NCBI RefSeq assembly: GCF_004323845.1
Contig: NZ_QPGR01000006.1
Coordinates: forward strand, 56,394-120,393
Direction: 5' to 3'
Source of the DNA: Campylobacter novaezeelandiae
GTDB taxonomy: Bacteria > Campylobacterota > Campylobacteria > Campylobacterales > Campylobacteraceae
Length of the DNA stretch: 64,000 nucleotides
Shown here: piece by piece, positions 20,375 through 30,064 of the stretch
Numbering within the stretch: position 1 is the first letter of the stretch
How the letters are laid out: every line of letters begins with the position of its first letter
Position numbers and translations under genes: made by a program
Notes under the pieces: model-generated
What the model was told of the DNA's origin: nothing
What the model saw: the letters and a program-made list of their open reading frames with translations, nothing else
The model's database searches: none

Positions 20375-20380
20375 TATAAT
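20375..20380 (+). promoter_or_regulatory. -10 box directly before the 20386 gene
   Basis: TAGTATAAT ends five bases before the ATG, so transcription would start at or within a base or two of the start codon. There is no ribosome site between. Suggests a leaderless mRNA. Confidence 0.4.
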
Positions 20381-20385
20381 TTTTT

Positions 20386-20793
20386 ATGGATCAAAGAATT
20401 ATAGATTTTTTACAAAATAATGAAATTTTAAGTTTTGCAATGCAAGATAGCGAAGAAGTTTATATTGCTAATGCTTTTTATGTTTTTGATACTTTTGATT
20501 TTTCTTTTATCATCGCTTCTGATCAAAACACCAAACATATAAAACTTTCTATTATTAACCCTTGTGTGGCAGTGAATGTTTATCAAGGTAAAAAAATTGC
20601 TTTATTAAAAGGAGTTCAAATAAAGGCTAAATTCATAAATGCTACCAAAGAACAAGAAAAGCTTTATTATCAAAAATTTCCTTTTGCAAAATTTCAAAAA
20701 GGTATAAGAATTTATGCTTTATATATTTTATGGACTAAATTCACTGATAATACCTTAATGTTAAATAAAAAAATTGAATTTCAAAGAAATTGA
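20386..20793 (+). CDS. PNPOx-like FMN-binding split-barrel protein (Cj1449-like)
   Basis: 135 aa. NNEILSFAMQDSEEVYIANAFYVFD, then FIIASDQNTKHIKL and NPCVAVNVY, have the strand pattern of small pyridoxamine-phosphate-oxidase-like flavin proteins (YhbP/UPF0306 type). Function unknown; the fold call is from pattern only. No ribosome site precedes the ATG. It lies directly before the capsule export operon, as Cj1449c does in C. jejuni, and is probably not part of it. Confidence 0.65.
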   Translation: MDQRIIDFLQNNEILSFAMQDSEEVYIANAFYVFDTFDFSFIIASDQNTKHIKLSIINPCVAVNVYQGKKIALLKGVQIKAKFINATKEQEKLYYQKFPFAKFQKGIRIYALYILWTKFTDNTLMLNKKIEFQRN

Positions 20794-20809
20794 TTAACAA
20801 AAAATGTAT

Positions 20810-20815
20810 TATAAT
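20810..20815 (+). promoter_or_regulatory. Probable promoter of the kps operon
   Basis: TTATAAT with -10 TATAAT at 20810-20815, about 31 nt before the kpsM ATG at 20846, in the 52-nt gap after the previous gene. Confidence 0.5.
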
Positions 20816-20845
20816 TTTTTAAAATTTATAAAATAGAGAAAATAG

Positions 20846-21628
20846 ATGTTAAATGTTATTTATGCTCTTTTTTTTAGAGAGTTAAAAACAAGATTTGGTG
20901 CAAACAGACATTTGGGATATATTTGGGTTGTAGGGGAGCCCATGTCTGTTATTTTGGTTATTACTATAATTGGAACTCTTATTAGAGAGTATCATCATCA
21001 AGTAATGCCAGAAGGAATTTCTATTTTTATGTTTTTAATTTCTGGTATTATGCCCTTTTTTATGTTTAGAAGTATAGCCAATCAACTTATGAATGGCGTA
21101 GGGGCAAATTTAGCTTTATTTGCTTATAAACCTGTAAAACCAATTCATGTATTTATTGCTAGGACTTTACTTGAATTTTGTATTTATTTTGTGATTTTTA
21201 TCGTTATTTTATTTTTTGCGGGTTGGTTTTTTCATTTAAATGTTTTACCAAGACATTTATTAGATGTTGCTTTTTGTATTTTTTTATTGATGTGCTCAGG
21301 TTTTGCACTGGGGGTTTGTTTTGCAATTATTCATCATTTTTTTGAACCTTTAAGAACTTTACTTGCTTATTTTAGCATTGTTTTTTATTGGACCTCGGGT
21401 ATTATTTTCCCTACTTGGCTTATACCTAAACCTTTGCTTGATGTATTTTATTATAATCCTTTGCTTCATATTATGGAGCTTTTAAGGTATAATTTTTTTG
21501 ATAATTATCCTTTATATGAGGATTGTAATTATGAGTATCCTATTTTTTGTATAGCCATTGTACTTTTTATAGGATTATTTTTTTATTATTACAATAGACA
21601 AGCCCTAACAGCAACGAAAAGACAATGA
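20846..21628 (+). CDS. kpsM: Capsule ABC exporter permease KpsM
   Basis: 260-aa ABC-2 type permease with six membrane helices and the N-terminal signature FFRELKTRFGANRHLGYIW. With KpsT it exports the lipid-linked capsule chain across the inner membrane (group 2 capsule). Start of a closely packed operon, overlapping kpsT by 4 nt (ATGA). Matches Cj1448c. Confidence 0.96.
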   Translation: MLNVIYALFFRELKTRFGANRHLGYIWVVGEPMSVILVITIIGTLIREYHHQVMPEGISIFMFLISGIMPFFMFRSIANQLMNGVGANLALFAYKPVKPIHVFIARTLLEFCIYFVIFIVILFFAGWFFHLNVLPRHLLDVAFCIFLLMCSGFALGVCFAIIHHFFEPLRTLLAYFSIVFYWTSGIIFPTWLIPKPLLDVFYYNPLLHIMELLRYNFFDNYPLYEDCNYEYPIFCIAIVLFIGLFFYYYNRQALTATKRQ

Positions 21629-22287
21629 TAAAGCTTATAAATTTAACTAAATCTTATCCTTTATTTAATGGTCAAAGGCATTATATTTTTAGAGATTTTA
21701 CTTTTGAATTTCCTGAAAATTGTAGTATTGGTTTAATGGGCTATAATGGAGCTGGAAAATCAACACTTATGAGACTTTTAAGTGGTGCTGAGCTTCCAGA
21801 TAGTGGAAAAATTATAACTAATAAAAAGTTATCTTGGCCTTTAGGATTAAATGGTGCTTTTCAGGGTTCTTTAACTGCTAGAGATAATGTTAAATTTGTA
21901 GCAAGGGTTTATGGTTATAAAGGAGAAAAACTTAAAGAAAAAATTAAATTTGTAGAAGAATTTGCAGAACTTGGAAAATTCTTTAATGAGCCTATGAAAA
22001 CTTATTCTTCAGGTATGCAAGCTAGAATTGCTTTTGGACTTAGTATGGCATTTGACTTTGATTATTATTTAATTGATGAAGCTGGAGCAGTTGGAGATCC
22101 TAAATTTAGAGAAAAAAGTATAAAACTTTATAGAGAGAAATTAAGCCAATCTAAAGTTATTATGGTTTCTCATAATATTGCCGAAATTAAACAATGGTGT
22201 GATAAAATTATTTTTATGGAAAATGGAAAAATTACAGTTTATGATGATATCGAAGAAGGTATAGCTGTTTATCAAGGAAAAGCTTAA
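21625..22287 (+). CDS. kpsT: Capsule ABC exporter ATPase KpsT
   Basis: 220 aa. Walker A GYNGAGKST, signature YSSGMQAR, Walker B YYLIDEAGAVGD, and H-loop VSHN. It drives KpsM. In the C. jejuni order (Cj1447c) it also sits between kpsM and kpsE. Shares one base with kpsE (TAATG). Confidence 0.96.
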   Translation: MIKLINLTKSYPLFNGQRHYIFRDFTFEFPENCSIGLMGYNGAGKSTLMRLLSGAELPDSGKIITNKKLSWPLGLNGAFQGSLTARDNVKFVARVYGYKGEKLKEKIKFVEEFAELGKFFNEPMKTYSSGMQARIAFGLSMAFDFDYYLIDEAGAVGDPKFREKSIKLYREKLSQSKVIMVSHNIAEIKQWCDKIIFMENGKITVYDDIEEGIAVYQGKA

Positions 22288-23405
22288 TGGAAGAAAAGAA
22301 AAGTTTATTAGAAAAAATTAAAGATTTAAGTATATTTGATTCTTTTAAAATCGTTTGGTTTTTAATGATTTTTGTTGTGATTTATTATATTTTAATAGCA
22401 GCTAATCGTTATGTAACAACTATGAGTTTTGATGTAAGATCAACAAGTAGTGGTAGTATTCAAACAAGTGGAATTTTATCTTTGCTTTCTAGTGCTTCCG
22501 TGTCAAATGAGGATATCAAATATTTAAAAGGTTATATTTATTCTTCTGATATGCTTAATTTATTGGAACAAAAAATTAAAATAAAAGAACTCTATGCAGA
22601 TCAAAATATAGATTTATTTTATAAATTATGGGAATCAAGTTCCAATGAAGCCTTTTTAAGATATTATCAAAATCGTATAAAGATCCATACAGATGATAAA
22701 ACAGGTCTTTTAAATATCGAAGTAGAAGGTTTTACTCCAGAATCCTCATATTTGATTGCAAAAACAATTATGGAAGAGAGCGAAAAATTTGTAAATGAAG
22801 TTTCTCATAAGGCAGCAAGAGATCAAATGATATTTGCAGAAAATGAGGTGGTTAAATTTAAAGAAAGACTTCAAAAGGCACAGAATAATTTAATTTCTTT
22901 TCAAAATAAATATGGAGTTTTTGATCCTTTAAAACAGGCTGAAAGTAAGGCGAATTTAATTGCACAAATAGAAGCTAATTTAGCACAAAAAGAAGCTAGA
23001 CTTTTAACTTTGCAAAGCTATATGAATGATAGTGCCCCAGAAATTATTACTTTAAAGGCTGAAATTGTAGCAATTAAGAAACAACTTAATAAAGAGCAGG
23101 CTAAAATTTCATCTAATACCTCAAGTAAAAAGTTAAATGATTTAGCAGCTAAATTTCAAGATCTAACTATAGAAGTAGGCTTTGCAGAAGAAGCTTATAA
23201 AACAGCTTTGAAAGCTTATGAGAGTGCTAGAATAGAAGCTCTAAGAAAGATAAAACAATTAGTTGTGATACAAAATCCAAGTAAACCCCAAAGTGCAAAG
23301 TATCCAGAAAGGATTTATGACATTGTTACAGCATTTATAGTTTTATCTTTAGCATATGGGATTCTTAAATTTATTAAAATGATTATAGAGGAGCACAAAT
23401 ACTAA
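22287..23405 (+). CDS. kpsE: Capsule export inner-membrane/periplasmic protein KpsE
   Basis: 372 aa polysaccharide co-polymerase type protein: membrane helix near 22-42, a long periplasmic region with coiled coil (about 190-290, KFKERLQKAQNNLISFQNKY), a PxxPxxPKSAKYP-like motif (NPSKPQSAKYPERI) before the second helix (about 342-362). It bridges KpsMT and the outer-membrane KpsD. One base separates its stop from the kpsD start. Confidence 0.93.
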   Translation: MEEKKSLLEKIKDLSIFDSFKIVWFLMIFVVIYYILIAANRYVTTMSFDVRSTSSGSIQTSGILSLLSSASVSNEDIKYLKGYIYSSDMLNLLEQKIKIKELYADQNIDLFYKLWESSSNEAFLRYYQNRIKIHTDDKTGLLNIEVEGFTPESSYLIAKTIMEESEKFVNEVSHKAARDQMIFAENEVVKFKERLQKAQNNLISFQNKYGVFDPLKQAESKANLIAQIEANLAQKEARLLTLQSYMNDSAPEIITLKAEIVAIKKQLNKEQAKISSNTSSKKLNDLAAKFQDLTIEVGFAEEAYKTALKAYESARIEALRKIKQLVVIQNPSKPQSAKYPERIYDIVTAFIVLSLAYGILKFIKMIIEEHKY

Positions 23406-23406
23406 A

Positions 23407-25068
23407 ATGAAAAAAATATTTATATTACTTATTTCATTTATTTTTTCTTTTGCAGCAGTAGATATATCTCAAATTGTTGCAAGTGAGAATAATACTCCAG
23501 TTTTTGAACAGAATGTATCTTCGGTATATCCTAGGGATATAGAAAATAATTCAAGTACTATTTTAATGGGACAAACAGCTATTCCTCTTGTTTTTGGAGC
23601 AGAACTTTTTAATGGAAATTTTAAAAATTTTACTCAAAGGGTTTATAATCCTGATTATAAAATTGCAGTCGGAGATCAAATAAGCTTAAAAATTTGGGGA
23701 GCTGTTGAATTTTCTCAAATTTTAGTAGTGGATTCTCAAGGTAATATTTTTATTCCAAAAGTAGGGGCTATTAATTTATTGGGAGTAAAAAATAGTGCTT
23801 TAGTTTCTGTGATTAAATCTAAGGTAAGTCGTATTTATAAAAATAATGTTTTTGTTTATGCGGATATGAATGCTTATCAGAATGTTTCTGTTTTTGTTAC
23901 AGGAAGCGTTAATGCTCCAGGTCTTTATCAAGGATTAAGCTCTGATTCAATTATTCAGTATTTAGATAAAGCACAAGGTATCAATTTAGAATATGGAAGT
24001 TTTAGAAATGTGCAAATTTTAAGAAATAATGAAGTAATTAAAAATATAGATTTATATGATTTTCTTCTAAAAGGAAAAATGGAACTTTTTCCTTTTAGAA
24101 GTGGAGATGTAATTTTAGTTGGAAATGTTCAAAAATATGCTTTTGTAAGCGGAGATGTTCAAAAACCTTTTCGTTTTGAGCTTGGAGATGATATTAAAAC
24201 TTTAAGTGATTTAGCTAAAATTGCTGGAGCCAAACCTATAGTAACAAATGCTATTGTAAAAACATACGCAGATGATCACAAGCTTGATGTTCATTCTTAT
24301 AATAAAATGCAATTTGAAAAAGTTATTTTAAGAACGGGTGATGAGGTTGAATTTCAGCCAGAATATGTTTCGCAAAATATTAGTATATCCATAAAAGGGG
24401 AACATGATGGTTTAAGTACTTTGGTGATACGAAGAGGGACTACATTAAAAGATGTTTCAAGGCTTATAAAAGTAAATAGTCAATCAGATATAAACTCTTT
24501 GCAAATTTTTAGAAAAAGTGTTGCTAGAACGCAAAAAGAGCTTATCAAGGCACAACTTAAAGAACTTGAAACCTTAGCTTTAACTAGTACTTCTGTTACT
24601 CCACAAGGTGCAGCTATACGTGCTCAACAATCAAGAACTATTTTAGAATTTATACAAAGAGCAAAACAGGTAGAACCTAGAGGACAAATTGTTATAGATG
24701 ATGTGAAAGCTTATGATACTATTACTTTAGAAGATGGAGACATTGTAAATGTCCCAAGTAAAAACAATCTTATTATAGTTCAAGGAGAAGTATCTTTGCC
24801 AGGTGCATTTGTTTATACTAAAAAAGAGGATTTAAAATTTTATATAGATCAAGCAGGAGGTTATGGAGATAGGGCAGATACTTCTAAAGTTCTGGTTATA
24901 AGAATCAATGGCAAAGCTGAAAAATATCACAATGGCATGAAAATAGAAGCAGGAGATTCTATTTTGGTATTGCCAAAAATAGAAAGTGAAAATTTGCAAA
25001 TCTTTAGTATGCTTACTCAAATTCTTTATCAAATTGCTATTGCAACTAATGTTGTATTAAAAATATAG
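23407..25068 (+). CDS. kpsD: Capsule export outer-membrane protein KpsD
   Basis: 553 aa. Signal peptide (about 1-18, MKKIFILLISFIFSFAAVD), polysaccharide export (Wza-type) domain with YKIAVGDQISLKIWG and VFVTGSVNAPGLY, further SLBB repeats (FVSGDVQKPFRFE, IIVQGEVSLPGAFVYT), and a hydrophobic C-terminus. No lipobox Cys is seen. It forms the outer channel for capsule chains. Corresponds to Cj1444c. Confidence 0.94.
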   Translation: MKKIFILLISFIFSFAAVDISQIVASENNTPVFEQNVSSVYPRDIENNSSTILMGQTAIPLVFGAELFNGNFKNFTQRVYNPDYKIAVGDQISLKIWGAVEFSQILVVDSQGNIFIPKVGAINLLGVKNSALVSVIKSKVSRIYKNNVFVYADMNAYQNVSVFVTGSVNAPGLYQGLSSDSIIQYLDKAQGINLEYGSFRNVQILRNNEVIKNIDLYDFLLKGKMELFPFRSGDVILVGNVQKYAFVSGDVQKPFRFELGDDIKTLSDLAKIAGAKPIVTNAIVKTYADDHKLDVHSYNKMQFEKVILRTGDEVEFQPEYVSQNISISIKGEHDGLSTLVIRRGTTLKDVSRLIKVNSQSDINSLQIFRKSVARTQKELIKAQLKELETLALTSTSVTPQGAAIRAQQSRTILEFIQRAKQVEPRGQIVIDDVKAYDTITLEDGDIVNVPSKNNLIIVQGEVSLPGAFVYTKKEDLKFYIDQAGGYGDRADTSKVLVIRINGKAEKYHNGMKIEAGDSILVLPKIESENLQIFSMLTQILYQIAIATNVVLKI

Positions 25069-25076
25069 GAATAAAA

Positions 25077-26027
25077 ATGTTAAATAGTATTGAAATTGCT
25101 AAAGAGGTTTTTAAAACAGAAGCAGAAGCCATTAGACATTTGTCTAAAAATTTAGATGATAATTTTACCAAGGCAATTGTTCTTATATTAAATACTAAGG
25201 GTCGTTGCGTTGTTAGTGGAATGGGTAAATCAGGTCATATAGGAGCAAAAATAGCTGCAACTTTAGCAAGTACTGGAACACCTAGTTTTTTTATCCATCC
25301 TGGAGAAGCTTTGCATGGTGATTTAGGTATGCTTACTTGTGATGATGTTTTAATTGCTATTTCAAATTCTGGGGAAACTGAAGAGCTTTTGAAAATTGTT
25401 CCTGTGATAAAAAGAAGAAAAATTCCTCTTATAGTAATGAGCGGAAATTTAAAATCAACCTTAGCAAAACAAGGAGATATTTGTTTAAATATTTCTATCA
25501 CCAAAGAAGCTTGTCCTTTAAATCTTGCTCCTATGTCCTCAACAACTGCAACTTTGGTTATGGGAGATGCTTTAGCAGCAGCTTTAATGAAAGCTAGAAA
25601 TTTTAAACCAGATGATTTTGCACTTTTTCATCCAGGTGGAAGTTTAGGACGTAAGCTTTTAACAAAAGTTAAAGATCTTATGGTTTCAGAGAATCTTCCA
25701 ATAGTTCATCCTGAAACTGAATTTAATGATCTTGTTAATGTAATGACATCTGGAAAATTAGGGCTTTGTATAGTATTAGAAGATGAAAAGCTTGTTGGTA
25801 TTATCACTGATGGAGATTTGCGTCGTGCTTTAAAAGCTAGTGATAAACCAAGGTTTGATTTTAGGGCTAAGGAAATTATGAGCACTAATCCTAAATTAGT
25901 AGATGCAGATGCTATGGCAAGCGAAGCAGAAGAGATCATGTTAAAATATAAAATTAAAGAAATTATAGTTGGAAAAAAAGAAAAAGTTGTAGGAATTATT
26001 CAGCTTTATGCTATAGGAAATGTTTAG
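25077..26027 (+). CDS. kpsF: D-arabinose 5-phosphate isomerase KpsF
   Basis: 316 aa. SIS domain (about 30-170, GRCVVSGMGKSGHIGAK, ISNSGETEELL) followed by two CBS domains (about 205-255 and 270-316). It converts ribulose 5-phosphate to arabinose 5-phosphate, the precursor of Kdo used in the capsule linker and in lipooligosaccharide. Its TAG shares the last base with the GTG start of the next gene. Confidence 0.95.
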   Translation: MLNSIEIAKEVFKTEAEAIRHLSKNLDDNFTKAIVLILNTKGRCVVSGMGKSGHIGAKIAATLASTGTPSFFIHPGEALHGDLGMLTCDDVLIAISNSGETEELLKIVPVIKRRKIPLIVMSGNLKSTLAKQGDICLNISITKEACPLNLAPMSSTTATLVMGDALAAALMKARNFKPDDFALFHPGGSLGRKLLTKVKDLMVSENLPIVHPETEFNDLVNVMTSGKLGLCIVLEDEKLVGIITDGDLRRALKASDKPRFDFRAKEIMSTNPKLVDADAMASEAEEIMLKYKIKEIIVGKKEKVVGIIQLYAIGNV

Positions 26028-27649
26028 TGACCCTTTTGTCTGTTATTATTCCTTTTGGATTAAGCAAAGAGCGTCTTTATATTCAAGATAGAATTTTTGA
26101 AAAAATAGAGGATTTTAAAGATTTAAAAGAGATAGAATTTATTTTTGTAGAAGGTTATTCTTCTTTAAAAAATAATTTAAAAGAAAAAATAATTCAAAAT
26201 AATTACATTTATTTAAAAGATGATTCTCAAATTAATTTTTTTTCACAAGGAAAATGCAGAAATTTGGGCGCTTCTTTTGCTAGCTCTTCTGTTATAATGT
26301 TTTTAGATGTAGATTGCTATCTTTCTAAAGAAAGCTTTTTAAAAATTCTTAATTTAATTAAAATAAAAAATATTTCCTTAAATTTAAATGCTTTACTTGT
26401 TTTACCTGTTGTTTATCTTACGCAAGAAGCAAGTAACTCCTTAAAAAAACAAGATCAAAGTTTATGGGATAGTTTAATACAAAATGATCTAATAAGCGGA
26501 AAAAATACTTATGTTAAATTTTTTGCTCCAAGTTCTACTTCAAGTATAGTAATAAATAAACATACTTTTTTAAAGCTTGGTGGAAATGATGAAAGATTTA
26601 TAGGTCATAGTTACGAAGATTTTGATCTTTTTGCTAGAATTTTAAAGTCTTGTATTGAATTTGAAAAGATGCCCTCTAATTTAAATTATGATTCTAGAAA
26701 TTGGAATTTTTATAATTTTGAAGGTTTTAGATCTTGGTTTTCATTGCTTGGTTATGAAGCTTGTTTTTATGGAATTTATATGTATCATTTTTGGCACATA
26801 GAACCAAATCAAAATGGTTACATGGATAGAAGACATAGAAATCATAAACTTTTTTATAAGAATTTAAAAAATATGCAAACACATAGTTTAAAACCTTTAC
26901 AAGTTTTTCAAGCTAAAAATGAAAAAGTTTTAATACTTTTTAAAGATAAAAATTATGATTTTAAAGATGTTAGTATTTATATAGGGGAAATCATTTATAA
27001 GAATATAAATGATTTTATAGATAAAGAATTAAAATATGAGCTTTTATTAGATTTTTTACAACAAGAAAAAATTACTAAAGTATTTTTAGATGCAAATATA
27101 GAATATAAAATGACTAATATAAAACATTTAGATGTATTTTATTTTCAAAAAGGGATTTTGCCAGATTCTTGGTATTTTTATAAAGACTTACAAAAACACT
27201 ATGAAAAAAGAGAATGGGATAGAAAATTAAGCAATGAAGAGAAATTGCAAATTTATAATTATTTGCTTACTTTAAGTCATAATGATAAGAAAAATATTAA
27301 ACAAACAATAGAAAAATTGAATATTGATATGGAAAAAGATTTATTAAATTTTGTTTTTTATCTTAAAAATAAGCTTTATAGTTTTACATATAGAAATGAT
27401 TTTTTTCAAATTATCTTAGATAAAGAAAGATACTTGATAGCAGAAAAAAATGATAAAAGTTTTTATTGTTTACATTCTTTTATATATAAACCTTATTTAT
27501 TTGAGTTAAAAAATATACAGTTATTTAGTTTTGTTTATAAAATATTAGGTTTATCTTATTTAAAAGCTAAAATTTCGCAAACCAAATTTTATCGTTTATT
27601 GAGAAAATGGTTATTTAATTTTAACTATAAGAAAAAAGGAGTTTTATGA
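26027..27649 (+). CDS. KfiC-like GT2 capsule glycosyltransferase
   Basis: 540 aa. GT-A fold at the N-terminus: LSVIIPFG, GKCRNLGASFASS, FLDVDCYL (DxD-like), and GGNDERFIGHSYEDFDLF, the ED motif of KfiC and chondroitin-type polymerases. The C-terminal 300 residues are not recognised. Position matches Cj1442c, before the UDP-glucose dehydrogenase, so it may transfer GlcA or a partner sugar into the repeat; inference. GTG start inside the kpsF stop; ends 4 nt into ugd. Confidence 0.82.
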   Translation: MTLLSVIIPFGLSKERLYIQDRIFEKIEDFKDLKEIEFIFVEGYSSLKNNLKEKIIQNNYIYLKDDSQINFFSQGKCRNLGASFASSSVIMFLDVDCYLSKESFLKILNLIKIKNISLNLNALLVLPVVYLTQEASNSLKKQDQSLWDSLIQNDLISGKNTYVKFFAPSSTSSIVINKHTFLKLGGNDERFIGHSYEDFDLFARILKSCIEFEKMPSNLNYDSRNWNFYNFEGFRSWFSLLGYEACFYGIYMYHFWHIEPNQNGYMDRRHRNHKLFYKNLKNMQTHSLKPLQVFQAKNEKVLILFKDKNYDFKDVSIYIGEIIYKNINDFIDKELKYELLLDFLQQEKITKVFLDANIEYKMTNIKHLDVFYFQKGILPDSWYFYKDLQKHYEKREWDRKLSNEEKLQIYNYLLTLSHNDKKNIKQTIEKLNIDMEKDLLNFVFYLKNKLYSFTYRNDFFQIILDKERYLIAEKNDKSFYCLHSFIYKPYLFELKNIQLFSFVYKILGLSYLKAKISQTKFYRLLRKWLFNFNYKKKGVL

Positions 27650-28824
27650 AAATTTTGGTAGTAGGAATAGGTTATGTTGGTCTTGCTAATGCTATACTTT
27701 TATCAAGACAATATGATGTTTTATTAGCAGATATAGATGAAAACAAAGTAAAATGCGTCAATAATAATAAATCTCCTATAAATGATGAATTAATTGAAAA
27801 ATTTTTTAGAGAAAATCCCGATAAATTAAAGGCGGTTTTAGCAGATACTTCACAAGTTTATAAAGATTTTGACTATATAATTATTGCTGTTTCAACAAAT
27901 TATAATGATACTATTGATTTTTTTGATACAAAGAATATAGAAGATATTTTAAAGAAAATTAAGAACATTAATTCTAATGCTATAGTTATTATTAAAAGTA
28001 CTATTCCTATAGGATATACAAAAAGAATTAAAAAAGAATTTAAATTTGATAATATAGTTTTTTCACCGGAGTTTTTACGCGAAGGAAGTGCTCTTTATGA
28101 TTGTCTAAATCCAAGCAGAATGATTATAGGCGATAAAGGGAATTTAGGCAAACAAGTTGCTGAATTATTTTATAAAAGTATTCAAAAAAAGAATCTTAAG
28201 ACTTTTTTTATGGATTCTGATGAAGCAGAAAGTGTTAAACTCTTCTCAAATACTTACTTAGCTATGCGTATCAGTTTTTTTAATGAAATTGATACTTATG
28301 CAAAAAACTATAATTTAAATGTATTAGATATTATTAATGGTGTATGCGCAGATCCTAGAATAGGAGATTATTATAATAATCCAAGTTTTGGTTATGGCGA
28401 TTATTGTTTACCTAAAGATACGAAACAACTTTTGGCAAATTTTAAAAATATCCCAAATAGTCTAATTAAAGCTATTGTGGAATCAAATGAAGTTAGAAAG
28501 AAATTTATAAGCAATTCGATCTTGTCTCGGAATGTAAAAAATATAGGTATTTTTAGACTTATAATGAAGAATAATTCTGATAATTTTAGAAATTCTGTTA
28601 TCCTAGATATAATTAACTATTTAAAGAAATATAACAATGATTTAAATTTCATTATACATGAACCCTTATTGAAAGATGATAAATTTCAAGGTATTAAAAT
28701 TGAAAATAATCTTAATAGTTTTATTGAAAAATCAGATTTAATTGTAGCTAATCGTATTAGTCGTGAACTTATAAAAGTAAAATCTAAAATTTTTTCTAGT
28801 GACTTATTTTTAACAGATTTGTAA
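27646..28824 (+). CDS. kfiD: UDP-glucose 6-dehydrogenase (KfiD/Ugd)
   Basis: 392 aa. NAD-binding VGIGYVGLANA at the start, SPEFLREGSA, and the catalytic Cys in GYGDYCLPKDTKQL. It oxidises UDP-glucose to UDP-glucuronate. The length and C-terminus are typical of Cj1441c. UDP-GlcA would feed the capsule glucuronic acid that the amide genes 33424 and 34546 probably help decorate. Overlaps the preceding gene by 4 nt. Confidence 0.93.
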   Translation: MKILVVGIGYVGLANAILLSRQYDVLLADIDENKVKCVNNNKSPINDELIEKFFRENPDKLKAVLADTSQVYKDFDYIIIAVSTNYNDTIDFFDTKNIEDILKKIKNINSNAIVIIKSTIPIGYTKRIKKEFKFDNIVFSPEFLREGSALYDCLNPSRMIIGDKGNLGKQVAELFYKSIQKKNLKTFFMDSDEAESVKLFSNTYLAMRISFFNEIDTYAKNYNLNVLDIINGVCADPRIGDYYNNPSFGYGDYCLPKDTKQLLANFKNIPNSLIKAIVESNEVRKKFISNSILSRNVKNIGIFRLIMKNNSDNFRNSVILDIINYLKKYNNDLNFIIHEPLLKDDKFQGIKIENNLNSFIEKSDLIVANRISRELIKVKSKIFSSDLFLTDL

Positions 28825-28830
28825 TTAAAG

Positions 28831-30027
28831 ATGAAAACTGTTGGTGTGGTTATACCGATATATAACGTAGAAAAATATTTAAGAGAATGTTTAAATAGTG
28901 TTATAAATCAGACTTATAAAAAATTAGAAATTATTTTGGTAAATGATGGAAGCACTGATAAGAACTCATTTAATATAGCAAAAGAGTATACTCTTACAGA
29001 TACAAGAATAACTCTCTTTAATAAAGAGAATGGAGGGCAGAGTACAGCTAGAAATATTGGTATAAAATATTTTAATGGAGAATATAGTTTTAAAAATAGA
29101 ACTAAAATATTAAAAGAAAATTCTCTAATAGAATTTAATGTGGAAGGTGATAATTCTTATAAAGTATATTCTATGTATAAAAGTCATAAAGCTTTTAAGA
29201 ATGAAAAAGAACTGAAAGAATTTAAAAATCCAAATATTGATTATATAATTTTTTTAGATTCTGATGATTACTGGAAGGTTAATTGTATTGAAGAATGTAT
29301 TAAGAGAATGAATGGGGTAGAAATAGTATGGTTTAAAAGTGAACCATACTTTGAAGGGCATTTTAGAAAAAAATGGAGTTCGCTTTTAGAGTTGTACAAT
29401 TATCAAGAAAGAATTATTACTCCTATTGAATGGTTAAAAAGAAGTATTGAATATAATATAACTAGTTTTTATTTTATTTGGTCTGGAATGATTGATTTTG
29501 ACTTTTTGAAAAGTTTAAGATTAAAATTTATTGATCGTATTATTCATGAAGACCATCATTTTGGAATGTTATTATTTTTTCAGAGTAATTTAATTTATGT
29601 TTTTCCTAGAGAGATGCATATTTATAGAATTAGGCAAAATAGTACAATAAATATATCTAAAGGTTTTAAATATCCCAATCATTTAAAAGATCTTGTAAAA
29701 GCTTTTGATAATTATGATACAATTAAGCAATACTATTCTTCTGCAAGTATATTTTTTGTTTTAAATTTAAGTATAATTTTTTTATCTTCTCAAAATAAAA
29801 AAGGTGCTGATTTATTTAAAGAAGCTTTTTTTGATCATATGATTGAAAATGCCTTTAAAATATTTTTTATAGACAATGATCCTTGGAAGTTGAAGCCAAG
29901 GTTGTCTATTGTTTTGAATAATTATTTTATTTTTTGGAAATTTTTTAAAAATAAAAAACTTTTTTTATTATATAAATACTTTAGAAAAATTACTAAGTTT
30001 TTAACAAGAGTATTAATAAAAAAATGA
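28831..30027 (+). CDS. GT2 glycosyltransferase with an internal insertion (Cj1440-like)
   Basis: 398 aa. GT-A core: VIPIYNVEKYLRECL, LVNDGSTDKNSF, NGGQSTARNIG and FLDSDDYW. Between the last two lies an insertion of about 65 residues (YFNGEYSFKNRTKILKEN...) which I recall from Cj1440-type proteins. Ends in a Lys-rich helix. No SYKLG tail. Next to ugd and glf, so probably one of the capsule backbone transferases. Confidence 0.82.
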   Translation: MKTVGVVIPIYNVEKYLRECLNSVINQTYKKLEIILVNDGSTDKNSFNIAKEYTLTDTRITLFNKENGGQSTARNIGIKYFNGEYSFKNRTKILKENSLIEFNVEGDNSYKVYSMYKSHKAFKNEKELKEFKNPNIDYIIFLDSDDYWKVNCIEECIKRMNGVEIVWFKSEPYFEGHFRKKWSSLLELYNYQERIITPIEWLKRSIEYNITSFYFIWSGMIDFDFLKSLRLKFIDRIIHEDHHFGMLLFFQSNLIYVFPREMHIYRIRQNSTINISKGFKYPNHLKDLVKAFDNYDTIKQYYSSASIFFVLNLSIIFLSSQNKKGADLFKEAFFDHMIENAFKIFFIDNDPWKLKPRLSIVLNNYFIFWKFFKNKKLFLLYKYFRKITKFLTRVLIKK

Positions 30028-30064
30028 TATCATTAAAAATTAAATTCAAAAATTTGGTGTTTTT

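Noticed and set aside
26027-27649. SYKLG tail in the KfiC-like protein (FSFVYKILGLSYLKAK)
   Set aside because: Only a loose likeness to half of the motif; spacing and the second half are absent.
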